This document shows positions 52,655 to 61,643 of a stretch of DNA of 64,000 bases, piece by piece (position 1 is the stretch's first letter; each line of letters starts with the position of its first letter). Source of the stretch: Tautonia rosea (lineage in GTDB: Bacteria > Planctomycetota > Planctomycetia > Isosphaerales > Isosphaeraceae). Location: NCBI RefSeq assembly GCF_012958305.1, contig NZ_JABBYO010000019.1:59911-123910 (forward strand). The letters are read 5' to 3'. Made by a program: the position numbers and the translations under genes. The notes under the pieces are model-generated. The model made no database searches and was not told where the DNA came from. It worked only from the letters and a program-made list of their open reading frames with translations.

Positions 52655-53932
52655 TCATGAACGAATCAACTTTTGCTGCTGAAGCAACCACAGAAGCGGG
52701 CGTTCGACAAGCAACGGGGTCGGCAGCGGTTGGGCCGCATCATCCTCGGCTGCGGCGGCATCCCCGAGTGCCGAACATGCGAAAAACCGATGGCGGGGAA
52801 AATCGATGCTCAAATGCTCCAGAAACGACATCTGATCCCACCGCCTCATGGCGGCCTGAACTTCGTCATGAACCAGTTGATCGCTCAACTGCCTCACGTT
52901 CTTGCCGGGAACTGAGGTCGCAACCTCATGCAGCGATGTTCCAGAAGCCATCAATGGTCCCCAACGATCGAGCTTGTTTAAACAAATCGCCAGTGGCACT
53001 CGGACCGGAGTCCGTTCGAAGAAACTGGCGAGCTTTGACAGGTCCTCCCGATAGTCGGCCGGTGGCGCAATCGACTCCTTCGGGGTCAAGCGGATTCGAG
53101 GGTCCGACGCCACCTGCGGCAACCGCATCGGATCAATCAGCAAGAGCAACCCTTTTGCTCGCTGAATCAGGTGGCCGGCTTCCCGACGAAGCACTGAGAA
53201 ATTCATCTCCCAATCTTCACCCGCCATATCTGAGAACGAAAGCAACGGCTCTGCTCCCCCCTTCCCCCGACGCTTCACTCGATACACCAGCGGTTGCAAA
53301 ACGCGCCGGTTCATTTCCAGTGGAGGAGTCGGCATATGGGACTGACGGGTCACCTCTCCCCACTGGCCCACACCGATTCCCTCCATTGCCGAACCGTACG
53401 TGACCTCCTGATATTCCTGACGGTATCGACGACGGACCTCCTCGTCGATCGGCTCCAGCAAGAGGCCGCGATCGGGGCCAACATGCTGATTCAGTTCGTG
53501 CAGGACCACCGTCATGAACGTCGTTTTTCCCACCGATTGCGGGCCGAAGATCGTCAGATGCCCCGGCCTTCGGGCGATCGCTGCCTCAGGCATCCGTTGA
53601 TGGCATCGCGGACAAAGGCGGCAATCCGTCGCTCGACCGCACTGAGGACAGTCCAGCGACCCCGGCAAGATCATCCAGTCCATCAGGCGACGAACACCCC
53701 GGCGCTCGTCTTGCCTCGGATCGATCCACCAGGGACTTCGAACCATCGAATCCGCGTTCGGACCGAAATAGGTCCGCGTCAGAATCGGATCTTCTACCTG
53801 TCGGCCAAAGTCGTTCTCGCAGGCCGTACTCTCACACTTGATGTGAAGCTCAAAGGCCGCAAACCGCTCGAAACAGAACGGACACTGCACGCGCCGAAGC
53901 GGATCGAGTCGAGTCAGTAGGTCCAGCGGCAT
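52655..53932 (-). CDS. Zinc-ribbon P-loop GTPase-like protein
   Basis: A 425-residue protein. Two cysteine clusters (CPFCFERF with a later C-x5-C, and CPQCGRATDCRLCPRCHQ) suggest zinc binding in the first 120 residues. The NTPase domain then shows GPQSVGKTTF (Walker A/G1), SFSDMAGEDW (G3-like DxAG) and CLNKLDRWG (NKxD, G4), which favours GTP. It resembles the GTPases described from computational studies of bacterial conflict systems (double-GTPase type), but I cannot confirm that assignment by eye. It is the first gene of a pair with grpE. Confidence 0.72.
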   Translation of the reverse strand: MPLDLLTRLDPLRRVQCPFCFERFAAFELHIKCESTACENDFGRQVEDPILTRTYFGPNADSMVRSPWWIDPRQDERRGVRRLMDWMILPGSLDCPQCGRATDCRLCPRCHQRMPEAAIARRPGHLTIFGPQSVGKTTFMTVVLHELNQHVGPDRGLLLEPIDEEVRRRYRQEYQEVTYGSAMEGIGVGQWGEVTRQSHMPTPPLEMNRRVLQPLVYRVKRRGKGGAEPLLSFSDMAGEDWEMNFSVLRREAGHLIQRAKGLLLLIDPMRLPQVASDPRIRLTPKESIAPPADYREDLSKLASFFERTPVRVPLAICLNKLDRWGPLMASGTSLHEVATSVPGKNVRQLSDQLVHDEVQAAMRRWDQMSFLEHLSIDFPRHRFFACSALGDAAAAEDDAAQPLPTPLLVERPLLWLLQQQKLIRS

Positions 53933-54185
53933 CAGCAGACTCGGGCGACAGGACGAAGGGGCCTGTCCGGCGACCTCGCGGAGACCGGGCGATCAATCCA
54001 TCCTCGCTCAATCGCCAGAGACGATCAACGGTCCAGCAGGCTTGCGGTGGATCAGTCAACCTCCGAGGTTCACCCAATCCTCACCAAGATCGACTGTTCA
54101 TCGACCCACAAGAGGACTAAAATCTGAATGATCCGCTCAATCCCTCTTGATCCGAGCTGGGCCATTGAATCGCCCTTCGGTCCTG

Positions 54186-55100
54186 ATGCTTCGTCGTTTT
54201 CCCTTCGCCGCCTGGATCACCCTGAGCGCCGCTCTGGTTGCGGCCGGTGCCTCGATCCGATTCGACGGCACGTATCGGGTGTCTGATCAGCTCGTCCTGG
54301 GCATGCTCTTCTTCGTGGCGGCGTTCATGCTCACCGTCGCCCTGATCTGCTGGCTGCCACTTCTGCGCAGACTTCCCGACGCCCGGTCCACCGGCCGAAT
54401 CGTCATCCTGTTTGTCCTTGCCCCCGCCCTATCGATGGGACTCCTGGCCAGCATGGCCTTCGAAAGCAAGGAGGCAGCCGCCGCTCGGCACCGTGCTCAC
54501 CTCCTGCGCGTGGCTCAGATCATCGTCGAGGATTACAACCAGCGCGGACGGATGCCCGTCCTCCTGGACGATGCTCTCGAACGCTCCCGAACGCCACTGC
54601 CGCATCGAGGCGATGCCAACGGCCGATCCATCACATATCAGAAGCTCGACTCAGACAATTCACTGATTTGTGCCCCATCGTGCCGGGTTCACATCGAGAT
54701 CGAGGCGACCCAAATCCGTTACCTGACCTGGCCCGAGGGACATCCCGACCCCTGCGGGAATCGTTCTGATTCGTCTTACTGGAGCGGCTCCGATCCGGAT
54801 CGCACTGGCCCAACCAATCTAACCCGTCCACCTGTGACGAATCCCGGCCCGCAACAGTCTGAAGACCATGTCGAAACGATCCGAGAGGCTGCCATTCGAA
54901 ACGACGGACGGCCCCCGGATCGTTTTTTTGGACATGTCGAGCACTTAAACGCCAGCCGCCTTCTTCAAGGCGTCAATTGCGGGCGCGTAGTTCGGTTCAC
55001 TTGCGACTTCCTTCACATATTCCACGTGCGTGATCGTCCCGTTCGGGTCGACAACGAACAGAGCTCTCGCCAGCAACGGTACCGGCACGCCGGCCATTAA
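54186..55100 (+). CDS. Hypothetical membrane protein with doubtful C-terminus
   Basis: No family recognised. From ATG 54186 there are three hydrophobic helices in the first 95 residues (AAWITLSAALVAAGASI, VLGMLFFVAAFMLTVALICWL, IVILFVLAPALSMGLLASM) and a soluble domain (HLLRVAQIIVEDYNQRGRMPVL, DANGRSITYQKLDSD). The frame runs on for 156 bases into the convergent tpx gene. The last about 90 residues are polar with no clear structure, so the natural end may be earlier through a frameshift, or the gene may truly overlap tpx. A TTG start at 54147 is also possible. Confidence 0.5.
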   Translation: MLRRFPFAAWITLSAALVAAGASIRFDGTYRVSDQLVLGMLFFVAAFMLTVALICWLPLLRRLPDARSTGRIVILFVLAPALSMGLLASMAFESKEAAAARHRAHLLRVAQIIVEDYNQRGRMPVLLDDALERSRTPLPHRGDANGRSITYQKLDSDNSLICAPSCRVHIEIEATQIRYLTWPEGHPDPCGNRSDSSYWSGSDPDRTGPTNLTRPPVTNPGPQQSEDHVETIREAAIRNDGRPPDRFFGHVEHLNASRLLQGVNCGRVVRFTCDFLHIFHVRDRPVRVDNEQSSRQQRYRHAGH

Positions 55101-55484
55101 CACGCCGTAATGCTGTCCGAAGCTCTGATTGTGGAGGTCGGAGAGGTTCGTCATGTTCCCAACCTGCGCCTCATCGCAGAACCGGGCCATGGCGAACGGC
55201 AGGTCGGTACTGATCGTATACGCGGCGACGGTGTCCCCCAGCTCCTTGAGCGTGCTCGACAAGGTTCGGGTTTGGGTATTGCACACGGGAGTATCCAGCG
55301 ACGGTACCACGCTAAACAGTCGGGCCTTTCCGCCGGTGTCCTTTAACGTGACCACTTCGAGCCCCGAGGCCCCCTTCGTGACGCACGTAAATTCCGGCGC
55401 CGTGTCCCCCACATTCAGGCGAGGACCCACCAGATCAATCGGGTTCCCCTTCATCGTCACTTCACCGCTGCGCGTCTCAGCCAT
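54945..55484 (-). CDS. tpx: Thiol peroxidase
   Basis: A 179-residue 2-Cys peroxiredoxin of the Tpx class. The peroxidatic cysteine lies in VVPSLDTPVCNTQTR and the resolving cysteine in ARFCDEAQVGNMTNLSD. VKGNPIDLVGPRLNVGDTAP-type sequence is the usual N-terminus. It reduces peroxides with thioredoxin. Length is close to the usual 165-170 plus a short N-terminal addition; ATG 55454 is an alternative start. Confidence 0.94.
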   Translation of the reverse strand: MAETRSGEVTMKGNPIDLVGPRLNVGDTAPEFTCVTKGASGLEVVTLKDTGGKARLFSVVPSLDTPVCNTQTRTLSSTLKELGDTVAAYTISTDLPFAMARFCDEAQVGNMTNLSDLHNQSFGQHYGVLMAGVPVPLLARALFVVDPNGTITHVEYVKEVASEPNYAPAIDALKKAAGV

Positions 55485-55554
55485 CGCTCAGTTCTCCGTG
55501 TTGGTTGGGATCATGCCAATGATTTCATGATCGTTTCGAATCATGATCGTTCTC

Positions 55555-56385
55555 TCAGGCCAGAGCTTCTGCCAGGGTTCGCCGAAGGCAATCGAGGCTC
55601 TGACGGGCGGTCTCCTCGGCACCGGGGGTGAAGTCAAAGACCTCGACCGAAACCCAGCGATCATATCCCGAGTCCACCAGGGCCTTCAGAATCGGTCCGA
55701 AGTCCGTGTCTCCCATCCCCGGCCCTCTCAGATTCGGGTCGTTGGCGTGGAAGTGGCCGGCATAGGGGGCGTGAGCCCGAATCAGGTCTGGCACACTCCC
55801 ACCCGAATCGCTCGACATCGCCTTCACGTCGAGGTGGAGCGTCACCTTCGGATGACCCACGCGTTCGATCAAGGCTCTCGTCTCGGAAATGCTGGTGAGG
55901 AAATTCGTCTCGGCGGTCGACAGGGGTTCCAGGCAGAGTTCGATCCCGTGCGCGTCGAGGTCGTCTGTGATCGCTCGGAGCACCTCGACCGCGAACCGCT
56001 CACCGTCCTCCCGAGAAACATCCATCGCAATGTCCCGCTGCTTCGGCGAGCCGAAGACCATCAACGACCCACCGAGATCCTTCGTTGCCTCGATGAGCAC
56101 CTTCAGATAGTCAATCGTGTTGAACCGGACGGTCGGATCGGGACTCGTCAGGTGATACCCTTCCGTCTTCGCCAGCAGCCAGTGCAAACCGATCGTCTCC
56201 AGACCGCTGTCGGCAATTGTCTGGCGGATCTCGGCCCGGCGATCCTTGCCGAGCATGGTAACCAACGGTGCCAGGGTGAACGGAGCCAGCTCGATCCCCT
56301 CATAGCCGATCCGTTTGACCTCTGCACAGGTCCGAGCAAGGTCCCACCCTTCAAACAACTCGTTGCAAATGCCAAATCGAATCAT
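55555..56385 (-). CDS. Sugar phosphate isomerase/epimerase family TIM-barrel protein
   Basis: A 276-residue AP-endonuclease-2-like TIM barrel. RFGICNELFEGW starts the barrel. Metal-binding residues are expected in CLEPLSTAETNF (Glu), HLDVKAMSSD (Asp), HFHANDPNLRGPG (His) and WVSVEVFDF (Glu). The family covers xylose isomerase-like sugar isomerases, epimerases and inosose dehydratase-like enzymes, so the substrate cannot be fixed. ATG 56385 is preferred since the 18 upstream codons are unrelated. It lies downstream of folD on the same strand, separated by about 130 bases. Confidence 0.85.
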   Translation of the reverse strand: MIRFGICNELFEGWDLARTCAEVKRIGYEGIELAPFTLAPLVTMLGKDRRAEIRQTIADSGLETIGLHWLLAKTEGYHLTSPDPTVRFNTIDYLKVLIEATKDLGGSLMVFGSPKQRDIAMDVSREDGERFAVEVLRAITDDLDAHGIELCLEPLSTAETNFLTSISETRALIERVGHPKVTLHLDVKAMSSDSGGSVPDLIRAHAPYAGHFHANDPNLRGPGMGDTDFGPILKALVDSGYDRWVSVEVFDFTPGAEETARQSLDCLRRTLAEALA

Positions 56386-56518
56386 TGCCTGGTCCTGTTC
56401 CGTGTAAGGGTTCCCGATCCGATCGAGCCAACCAACCAAGGTCGAAGCGCTTCGCGCTGAGATCGTCTCGCCCGCGATCAGATCGTCTTGATCCTGTTCG
56501 TCGCAATCGCTTGTCGTC

Positions 56519-57397
56519 TCAGGGTCTTATCCCCGCTGCAAGCTCGCCCGAGGCAACGGTATTGGCCAGGAGCATCGCAATGGTCATCGGGCCGACCCCT
56601 CCCGGGACCGGCGTGACCCAAGACGCCACCTCGGCCACCTCGTCGAAGACCACGTCCCCGCAAAGGCTGCCGTCCGCCCTCCGGTGAATCCCCACGTCCA
56701 CCACGATCGCCCCCGGCTTGATCCAGTTGCCTCGGACCATCTCCGGGCGGCCGACCGCCGCGATCAAGAGATCGGCTTCCCGGACAATCTCCGGAATCTC
56801 CCGACTTTCCGAGTGACAGACTGTCACTGTCGCGTCTCCGACTGCCCCTTTCTGAAGCAAGAGCAGCGCCATCGGTTTGCCGACGATATTTGAACGTCCC
56901 AGCACCACCGCCCGCTTCCCCTTCGTCTCGATTCCCTGCCGACGGAGCAGCTCGATCACCCCAAGCGGAGTGCACGACGCAAACCTCGGCCGACCGATCG
57001 CTAGCAGCCCGACATTTTCCGGATGAAAGCCATCCACGTCCTTGCTCGGGCTGACCCGGTCGATCACCCGGTTCGGGTCGATCTGATCGGGCAAGGGCAA
57101 TTGGACGAGAATTCCATCCACCGCCGGGTCGGCGTTCAGTCGATCGACCACATCGAGCAACTCCGCCTCGCTCGTCGAGGCCGGGAGTCGGTGGACTGTG
57201 CCCTCGATGCCAACCTCGCGAGCCGCCTTTTCCTTGTTCCTGACGTAGATCGCGCTGGCCGGATCGTCCCCGACCAGCACCGCTGTCAGTCCGGGCGCCT
57301 TCCCTCGCACTTCTCGGAGCGCCGAGACCCGGTTACTCAATTCGAGTCGGATCAATCGGGCTGTCTCTTTCCCGTCGAGTCTCTGCGCGGGCACCAC
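56519..57397 (-). CDS. folD: Methylenetetrahydrofolate dehydrogenase / methenyltetrahydrofolate cyclohydrolase
   Basis: A bifunctional enzyme of about 292 residues interconverting methylene-, methenyl- and formyl-tetrahydrofolate. Family signatures are VGDDPASAIYVRNKEKAA (with the catalytic YxxxK), LVQLPLPDQID, SPSKDVDGFHPENVG, CTPLGVIELLRR, VLGRSNIVGKPMALLL and TPVPGGVGPMTIAMLL. GTG 57397 with GGGAG about eight bases upstream is the likely start; a longer open frame continues to 57499 without conserved sequence. It is divergent from the large intergenic region before mnmG. Confidence 0.94.
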   Translation of the reverse strand: MVPAQRLDGKETARLIRLELSNRVSALREVRGKAPGLTAVLVGDDPASAIYVRNKEKAAREVGIEGTVHRLPASTSEAELLDVVDRLNADPAVDGILVQLPLPDQIDPNRVIDRVSPSKDVDGFHPENVGLLAIGRPRFASCTPLGVIELLRRQGIETKGKRAVVLGRSNIVGKPMALLLLQKGAVGDATVTVCHSESREIPEIVREADLLIAAVGRPEMVRGNWIKPGAIVVDVGIHRRADGSLCGDVVFDEVAEVASWVTPVPGGVGPMTIAMLLANTVASGELAAGIRP

Positions 57398-58627
57398 TCT
57401 CGCTCCCAATCCTTCACCCTTTGTCCAGTCGTGCAGGCGATCCGGGTGAACGTTCGCTGTGATTCTGGTTGTCCTTTTTGAAAGGCCACAATCGGCCAAT
57501 TCCGACTGGTCGAGCCCTCACACCTAAAGCGGGACCAAACACGATGGATCGTTCCAGTACCCCCGGCCCAATCACTCATCTCGGCTGGGCCCGGTTCATT
57601 GTACAAGCAGTCAGGCTGATCAACGCTCCACGGTTGGACTGGCAAGCAGGCTTGGATCCCTCACGCCAGTCCGTTCGGATCTGAATTCCTCGGCCTCGGC
57701 TCGATCCATGAGGCGGACGCCAACAGCTAGTCGCTCGGTTCCTGACTCCCGCTCATACCGGCCGAGTATATCCCCGCCTCCTTGCTCCGGCGACCCCTCG
57801 CCGATTCTCCGAAGACCTGTGCAACTTTCCTGAATATTGCCCCCCTCCGCCACGATCATATCGTTGTGGCCTCCTTCAACCGTTCTCTTTCGCTCTGGCC
57901 TTCTCCTCTCCAGCACCTGATCAACCCTGGACCCCCAACCCGAGTTCTCTCCTTCGTCTCCAAGCGTAATGCATCTCGGCGAATCAGAGATCGATTCAGA
58001 AGCGATCGAGATCTCCATGCATCGACCAAACGAACTGACATGAAACACGCAAACAACCTGAGGGCAAACACCTTACGAATGGATACCCCTCGTACAACGA
58101 GCGCACCCCAGGCGCACAAACCGCGCCTCCTCAGGCGCACCGATCGTTTCATCAAACGGCGCACGGGTTGGCGCACCAACTGCGCACCTCTTCTCCCCCT
58201 CTGGAGTGTTCAGGACCCAGACTGGCCCGTACCCAATTCGGCTCCTCCCGAGATTGCCTCAGTCCACCTTCCTGAACCGCCCCGCGTTCCAGCCAACCCA
58301 ACTCCGTCAAGACCAGCGTTTCCGAAACGAATGATCCCCGATTGCTCCAAGCATCGTTCTCGCAACACGTTACGGCCATGAAACTGTGTTCGTTGAGGCG
58401 CACCACCGGCGCACCAGAGAGCGCACCTGGTCGCGATTCTGCTTGCCCGAGGACTTCAACACCGATGGCGTCCCACTCACTGGCTCAATTCTACAGAAAT
58501 CACCCTGGCATCGCTTTGGTATGATGATCGACAAGGCAGCTCCGTGATGATCCCCTACCGTTGAGCCCGGTTTCGACCGCAAGTTGAAGACCCGTCGATC
58601 CACCCCTCGGGAGTTTCCGCCACCGCA
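57398..58627. other. Large divergent intergenic region folD / mnmG
   Basis: About 1.2 kb without a supported gene. Open frames exist on both strands (for example 57782-58381 plus), but they are compositionally biased, lack recognisable domains and have no good ribosome binding sites. The notable content is the phased GCGCAC array listed separately. The two divergent promoters must lie here, but I cannot identify either confidently. Confidence 0.5.
58101..58426. repeat. Phased GCGCAC hexamer array, 11-12 bp period, two clusters
   Basis: GCGCAC starts at 58101, 58112, 58135, 58159, 58171 and 58182, with a one-step variant GCGCCT at 58123. A second cluster starts at 58398, 58409 and 58421. Steps are 11, 11, 12, 24, 12, 11 and then 11, 12, so copies recur on one 11-12 bp grid with one vacant position. 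All copies have the same orientation, and the sequence between them is not conserved. The spacing is not a multiple of three, which argues against a coding repeat. Confidence 0.75.
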
Positions 58628-60565
58628 ATGTCTGACCTCGAACGATTCGACCCTTACCGTTACGACGTCGTCGTCATTGGTGCCGGCCATGCCGGGCTCG
58701 AAGCCGCCCTCGCCTCGGCTCGGATGGGCAGGCGGACGGTCTTGCTGACCCTCAATGCCGACGGCGTCGGCCAGATGAGTTGCAACCCGGCCATCGGCGG
58801 GGTCGCCAAGGGGCAAATTGCGCGCGAGGTCGATGCCCTCGGCGGCGCGATGGGTCTTCTGACGGACGCCGCCGGTCTCCAGTTCCGGCTGCTCAATCGA
58901 GGCAAGGGGCCTGCCATGCACAGCCCCCGCGCTCAGTGTGACAAGAAAGCCTATCAGGTGGCTGCCAAGCTGATGGTTGAACAGCAGGCAAGTCTGACGC
59001 TTCGACAAGAAATGGTCGAGGGGGTCGTCGTCGAGTCGGGCCGCGCCGTCGGGGTCCGGGTCCGAGGCGGTGCGATCTACCGAGGCCGAGCCGTCGTTGT
59101 CACGACCGGTACTTTTCTCAGGGCCTTGATGCACACCGGCGAGCAGCAAACCGCCGGCGGCCGGGCCGGAGACGTATCCGCCGAAGGACTTTCGGGGAAC
59201 CTCCGTGAACTCGGTTTCGAGCTCCATCGGTTCAAGACCGGCACTCCTCCCCGCCTCAATGGCCGAACCATCGATCTTGCCGCGCTCGAACCTCAACCCG
59301 GCGATCCCGATCCCGTCCCCTTCTCGTTCCTCACTGATCGAATTGAGCAACCGCAGCTCGACTGCCACCTGACTTACACCAATCCAGCCGTTCACGACCT
59401 CATTCGGGAGAACTTGCACCGCGCTCCCATGTATTCCGGGCAGATTCAGAGCACAGGCCCCCGTTATTGCCCCTCAATCGAGGACAAGATCGTTCGCTTC
59501 GCCGACCGCGAACAGCACCAGATCTTCCTTGAACCCGAAGGGTGGCAAACCCTCGAATACTACTGCAACGGCATCTCCACCAGCCTCCCCAGAGACGTCC
59601 AGGAAGCGATCATCCCGAAGATTCCTGGTCTGGAACGGGCCGAGATCATGCGGTTCGGCTACGCTGTCGAATATGACTTCGCCCCCCCGACCCAGCTTCA
59701 CCCGACCCTCGAAACCAAGCGGGTCCCCGGCCTCTACTTCGCCGGGCAGATCAATGGCACGACCGGCTACGAGGAAGCCGCCGCTCAGGGGATCGTCGCC
59801 GGCATCAATGCCGCGCTTGCCTGCACCGGGGACGAGCCGATGGTCATCGACCGCACCCAGGCTTACATCGGCGTCCTGATCGACGACCTCGTGACCAAAG
59901 GGGTCGATGAACCCTATCGCATGTTTACCAGCCGAGCCGAGTATCGCTTGCTCCTCCGTCACGACAACGCCGACCTTCGACTAACAGAGCTCGGCCGCCG
60001 TCTCGGCCTGGTCGAGGACGAACGCTGGAACCGATTCGTTCGTCGTCGCGATCGGATCGAAGCTCTTCGCGACCGGCTCCGCACGGTCCGGGTTGATGGC
60101 CAGTCTCTGGAACAGATGCTCCGTCGCACGGAAGTCTCGTGGGACGACCTGAAGGCGATCCACTCGGATCTCTCCGAATTCGACAATGACGGTACGGGAG
60201 CCGTCGAGCAGGCGACGATCGAGGCAAAGTACGGCGGATACATCGCTCGACAGGCTCTGGAAATCGAGAAAGTTCGCCGCCTCGAAGACAAGACCATTCC
60301 CGAGGATTTCGATTACGACCGAATTCCCCAGCTTCGGCACGAGGCGCGGGAGAAACTGCGTCGGGTTCGTCCCCGGTCGATTGGGCAAGCCTCTCGAATC
60401 AGTGGACTGAACCCAGCCGACCTCTCGACACTCGTTGTTTTCCTGAAGCGCCGAAGCCCGTCGAACCTCGACACCCGCCCTCGTCGCCCGTTCACCCCGG
60501 CCCCCGTCGACGGATCGTCTACCGCCGAATCCCCGACCGCTGGCGAGCGCGCGCCTCTCCCATAG
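58628..60565 (+). CDS. mnmG: tRNA uridine-5-carboxymethylaminomethyl modification enzyme MnmG
   Basis: A 645-residue FAD- and NADH-dependent subunit that, with MnmE, adds the carboxymethylaminomethyl group to wobble uridine 34. [21 protein letters not shown] is the FAD Rossmann motif; [33 protein letters not shown] sequence and [21 protein letters not shown] are family blocks. The C-terminal helical MnmE/tRNA-binding part ends with [16 protein letters not shown], then a Pro/Thr-rich tail. ATG 58628 fits the conserved start. No mnmE or rsmG is adjacent. Confidence 0.96.
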   Translation: MSDLERFDPYRYDVVVIGAGHAGLEAALASARMGRRTVLLTLNADGVGQMSCNPAIGGVAKGQIAREVDALGGAMGLLTDAAGLQFRLLNRGKGPAMHSPRAQCDKKAYQVAAKLMVEQQASLTLRQEMVEGVVVESGRAVGVRVRGGAIYRGRAVVVTTGTFLRALMHTGEQQTAGGRAGDVSAEGLSGNLRELGFELHRFKTGTPPRLNGRTIDLAALEPQPGDPDPVPFSFLTDRIEQPQLDCHLTYTNPAVHDLIRENLHRAPMYSGQIQSTGPRYCPSIEDKIVRFADREQHQIFLEPEGWQTLEYYCNGISTSLPRDVQEAIIPKIPGLERAEIMRFGYAVEYDFAPPTQLHPTLETKRVPGLYFAGQINGTTGYEEAAAQGIVAGINAALACTGDEPMVIDRTQAYIGVLIDDLVTKGVDEPYRMFTSRAEYRLLLRHDNADLRLTELGRRLGLVEDERWNRFVRRRDRIEALRDRLRTVRVDGQSLEQMLRRTEVSWDDLKAIHSDLSEFDNDGTGAVEQATIEAKYGGYIARQALEIEKVRRLEDKTIPEDFDYDRIPQLRHEAREKLRRVRPRSIGQASRISGLNPADLSTLVVFLKRRSPSNLDTRPRRPFTPAPVDGSSTAESPTAGERAPLP

Positions 60566-60927
60566 TCCCTGACCCCCAGGGTTCCCCGGAGGACCACAAC
60601 TCATCCTCTTCCCGTTGTCTTCTCTGGGTTGACAGAACCAGGACCTATCTTATAATTGGCGATGTCGGTAAATTCGGCAATATCGAGAGTTTTGACCAGC
60701 TTTGCGGGACCGCTGTGTTCTGTAGAGTTGTACCCGTCGACAATAGTCGGGTCGGGGATCGAATCTCGGAGCCGAGGTCTCGGCGTCGTTGTTGCGGGCG
60801 AGTCCGTGATCAGGGAGGAGTCGAGGGCGCCCGGCGAGGGGACCATCGCGAATCGGACGGGAGGTCTGGTCCGTAAGGTCGAGCCGGAAAATTGCCTGGG
60901 GCTCGTGTCAAGGGGGCGATCCCGACG
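60566..60927. other. Intergenic region with promoter and long 5' leader
   Basis: The 362 bases between mnmG and the regulator gene contain the consensus promoter at 60629-60656 and then about 265 bases of predicted untranslated leader. Short hairpins can form (for example around CTCGGAGCCGAG), but I recognise no known riboswitch or structured RNA family. Confidence 0.5.
60629..60656 (+). promoter_or_regulatory. Consensus sigma-70 promoter upstream of the HTH-receiver regulator gene
   Basis: A perfect TTGACA (60629-60634) and a perfect TATAAT (60651-60656) are separated by 16 bases. This is the best promoter match I found in the window. Transcription would start near 60663 and run into the regulator gene at 60928. 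Confidence 0.75.
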
Positions 60928-61509
60928 ATGAAAACCGTTTTTACCACTGGTGAGGCCGCGAAGATCTGCAAGGTGAGTCAGCAGACGATTATTCGCTGTT
61001 TTGACTCTGGCCAGCTCAAGGGCTTTCGCGTGCCCGGGTCGCGGTTTCGTCGCATTCCGCGAGACGCTCTTTATCGGTTCATGAAGGACAACAACATTCC
61101 AACCGATGCGCTGGAAAGCGGTCGGCGGCGGATTCTTGTGGTCGATGATGAACCGGAGGTCGTCCAGATTATCAAGGATGCCCTACTGGCTGACGGCCGC
61201 TTCGAGGTCAAGGACGTCGACAACGGTTTCGGTGCGGGGATGATGGCTAAGGAGTATCATCCTGACCTGATGGTGCTGGACATCATGCTCCCGGACATCA
61301 ACGGGAAAGCCGTCTGCGAGTTGGTTCGTCGCGATCCCTCGATGTCAGACATCAAGATCTTCTGCATCTCGGGAATGATCGAAGAAGACAAGATCGGTGA
61401 ACTGCACGAGGCTGGCGCCGACGACTTCATGTCCAAGCCCCTCGACGTCGACGAACTGCTTCGCCGGATTTGCAAGTTGCTCGACATCGAGTCAACCCGG
61501 GAGTCCTGA
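60928..61509 (+). CDS. Response regulator with N-terminal excisionase-type HTH
   Basis: A 193-residue protein. Residues 1-55 are a MerR/BldC/excisionase-like DNA-binding helix-turn-helix (FTTGEAAKICKVSQQTIIRCFDSG, GFRVPGSRFRRIPRDAL). Residues 68-190 are a receiver domain: ILVVDDEPEVV (acidic pair), LMVLDIMLPDINGKA (phosphoacceptor Asp), ISGM and SKPLDVDELL (conserved Lys). The order, with output domain before receiver, is the reverse of the common OmpR/NarL layout. ATG 60928 follows AGGGGG. A histidine kinase gene lies 134 bases downstream and is a likely partner. Confidence 0.88.
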   Translation: MKTVFTTGEAAKICKVSQQTIIRCFDSGQLKGFRVPGSRFRRIPRDALYRFMKDNNIPTDALESGRRRILVVDDEPEVVQIIKDALLADGRFEVKDVDNGFGAGMMAKEYHPDLMVLDIMLPDINGKAVCELVRRDPSMSDIKIFCISGMIEEDKIGELHEAGADDFMSKPLDVDELLRRICKLLDIESTRES

Positions 61510-61643
61510 ATTTCTGGAACGGCTGCGGCTCCGCTTGACCGGAATCGCCAAACGTCCTACGCTCTCTCGATCGCCGCACGACGCGGCATCAAGGTCGCAA
61601 GGCCGGGGCCCCTCCCCGGCCCCTCGGGAAGGAGCCCGATCGG

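Noticed and set aside
57782..58381. Open frame in the folD/mnmG intergenic region
   Set aside because: Its translation is Arg/Pro/Ser-rich with no domain, it has no ribosome binding site, and it is partly built from the phased GCGCAC repeat, whose spacing is not in frame.
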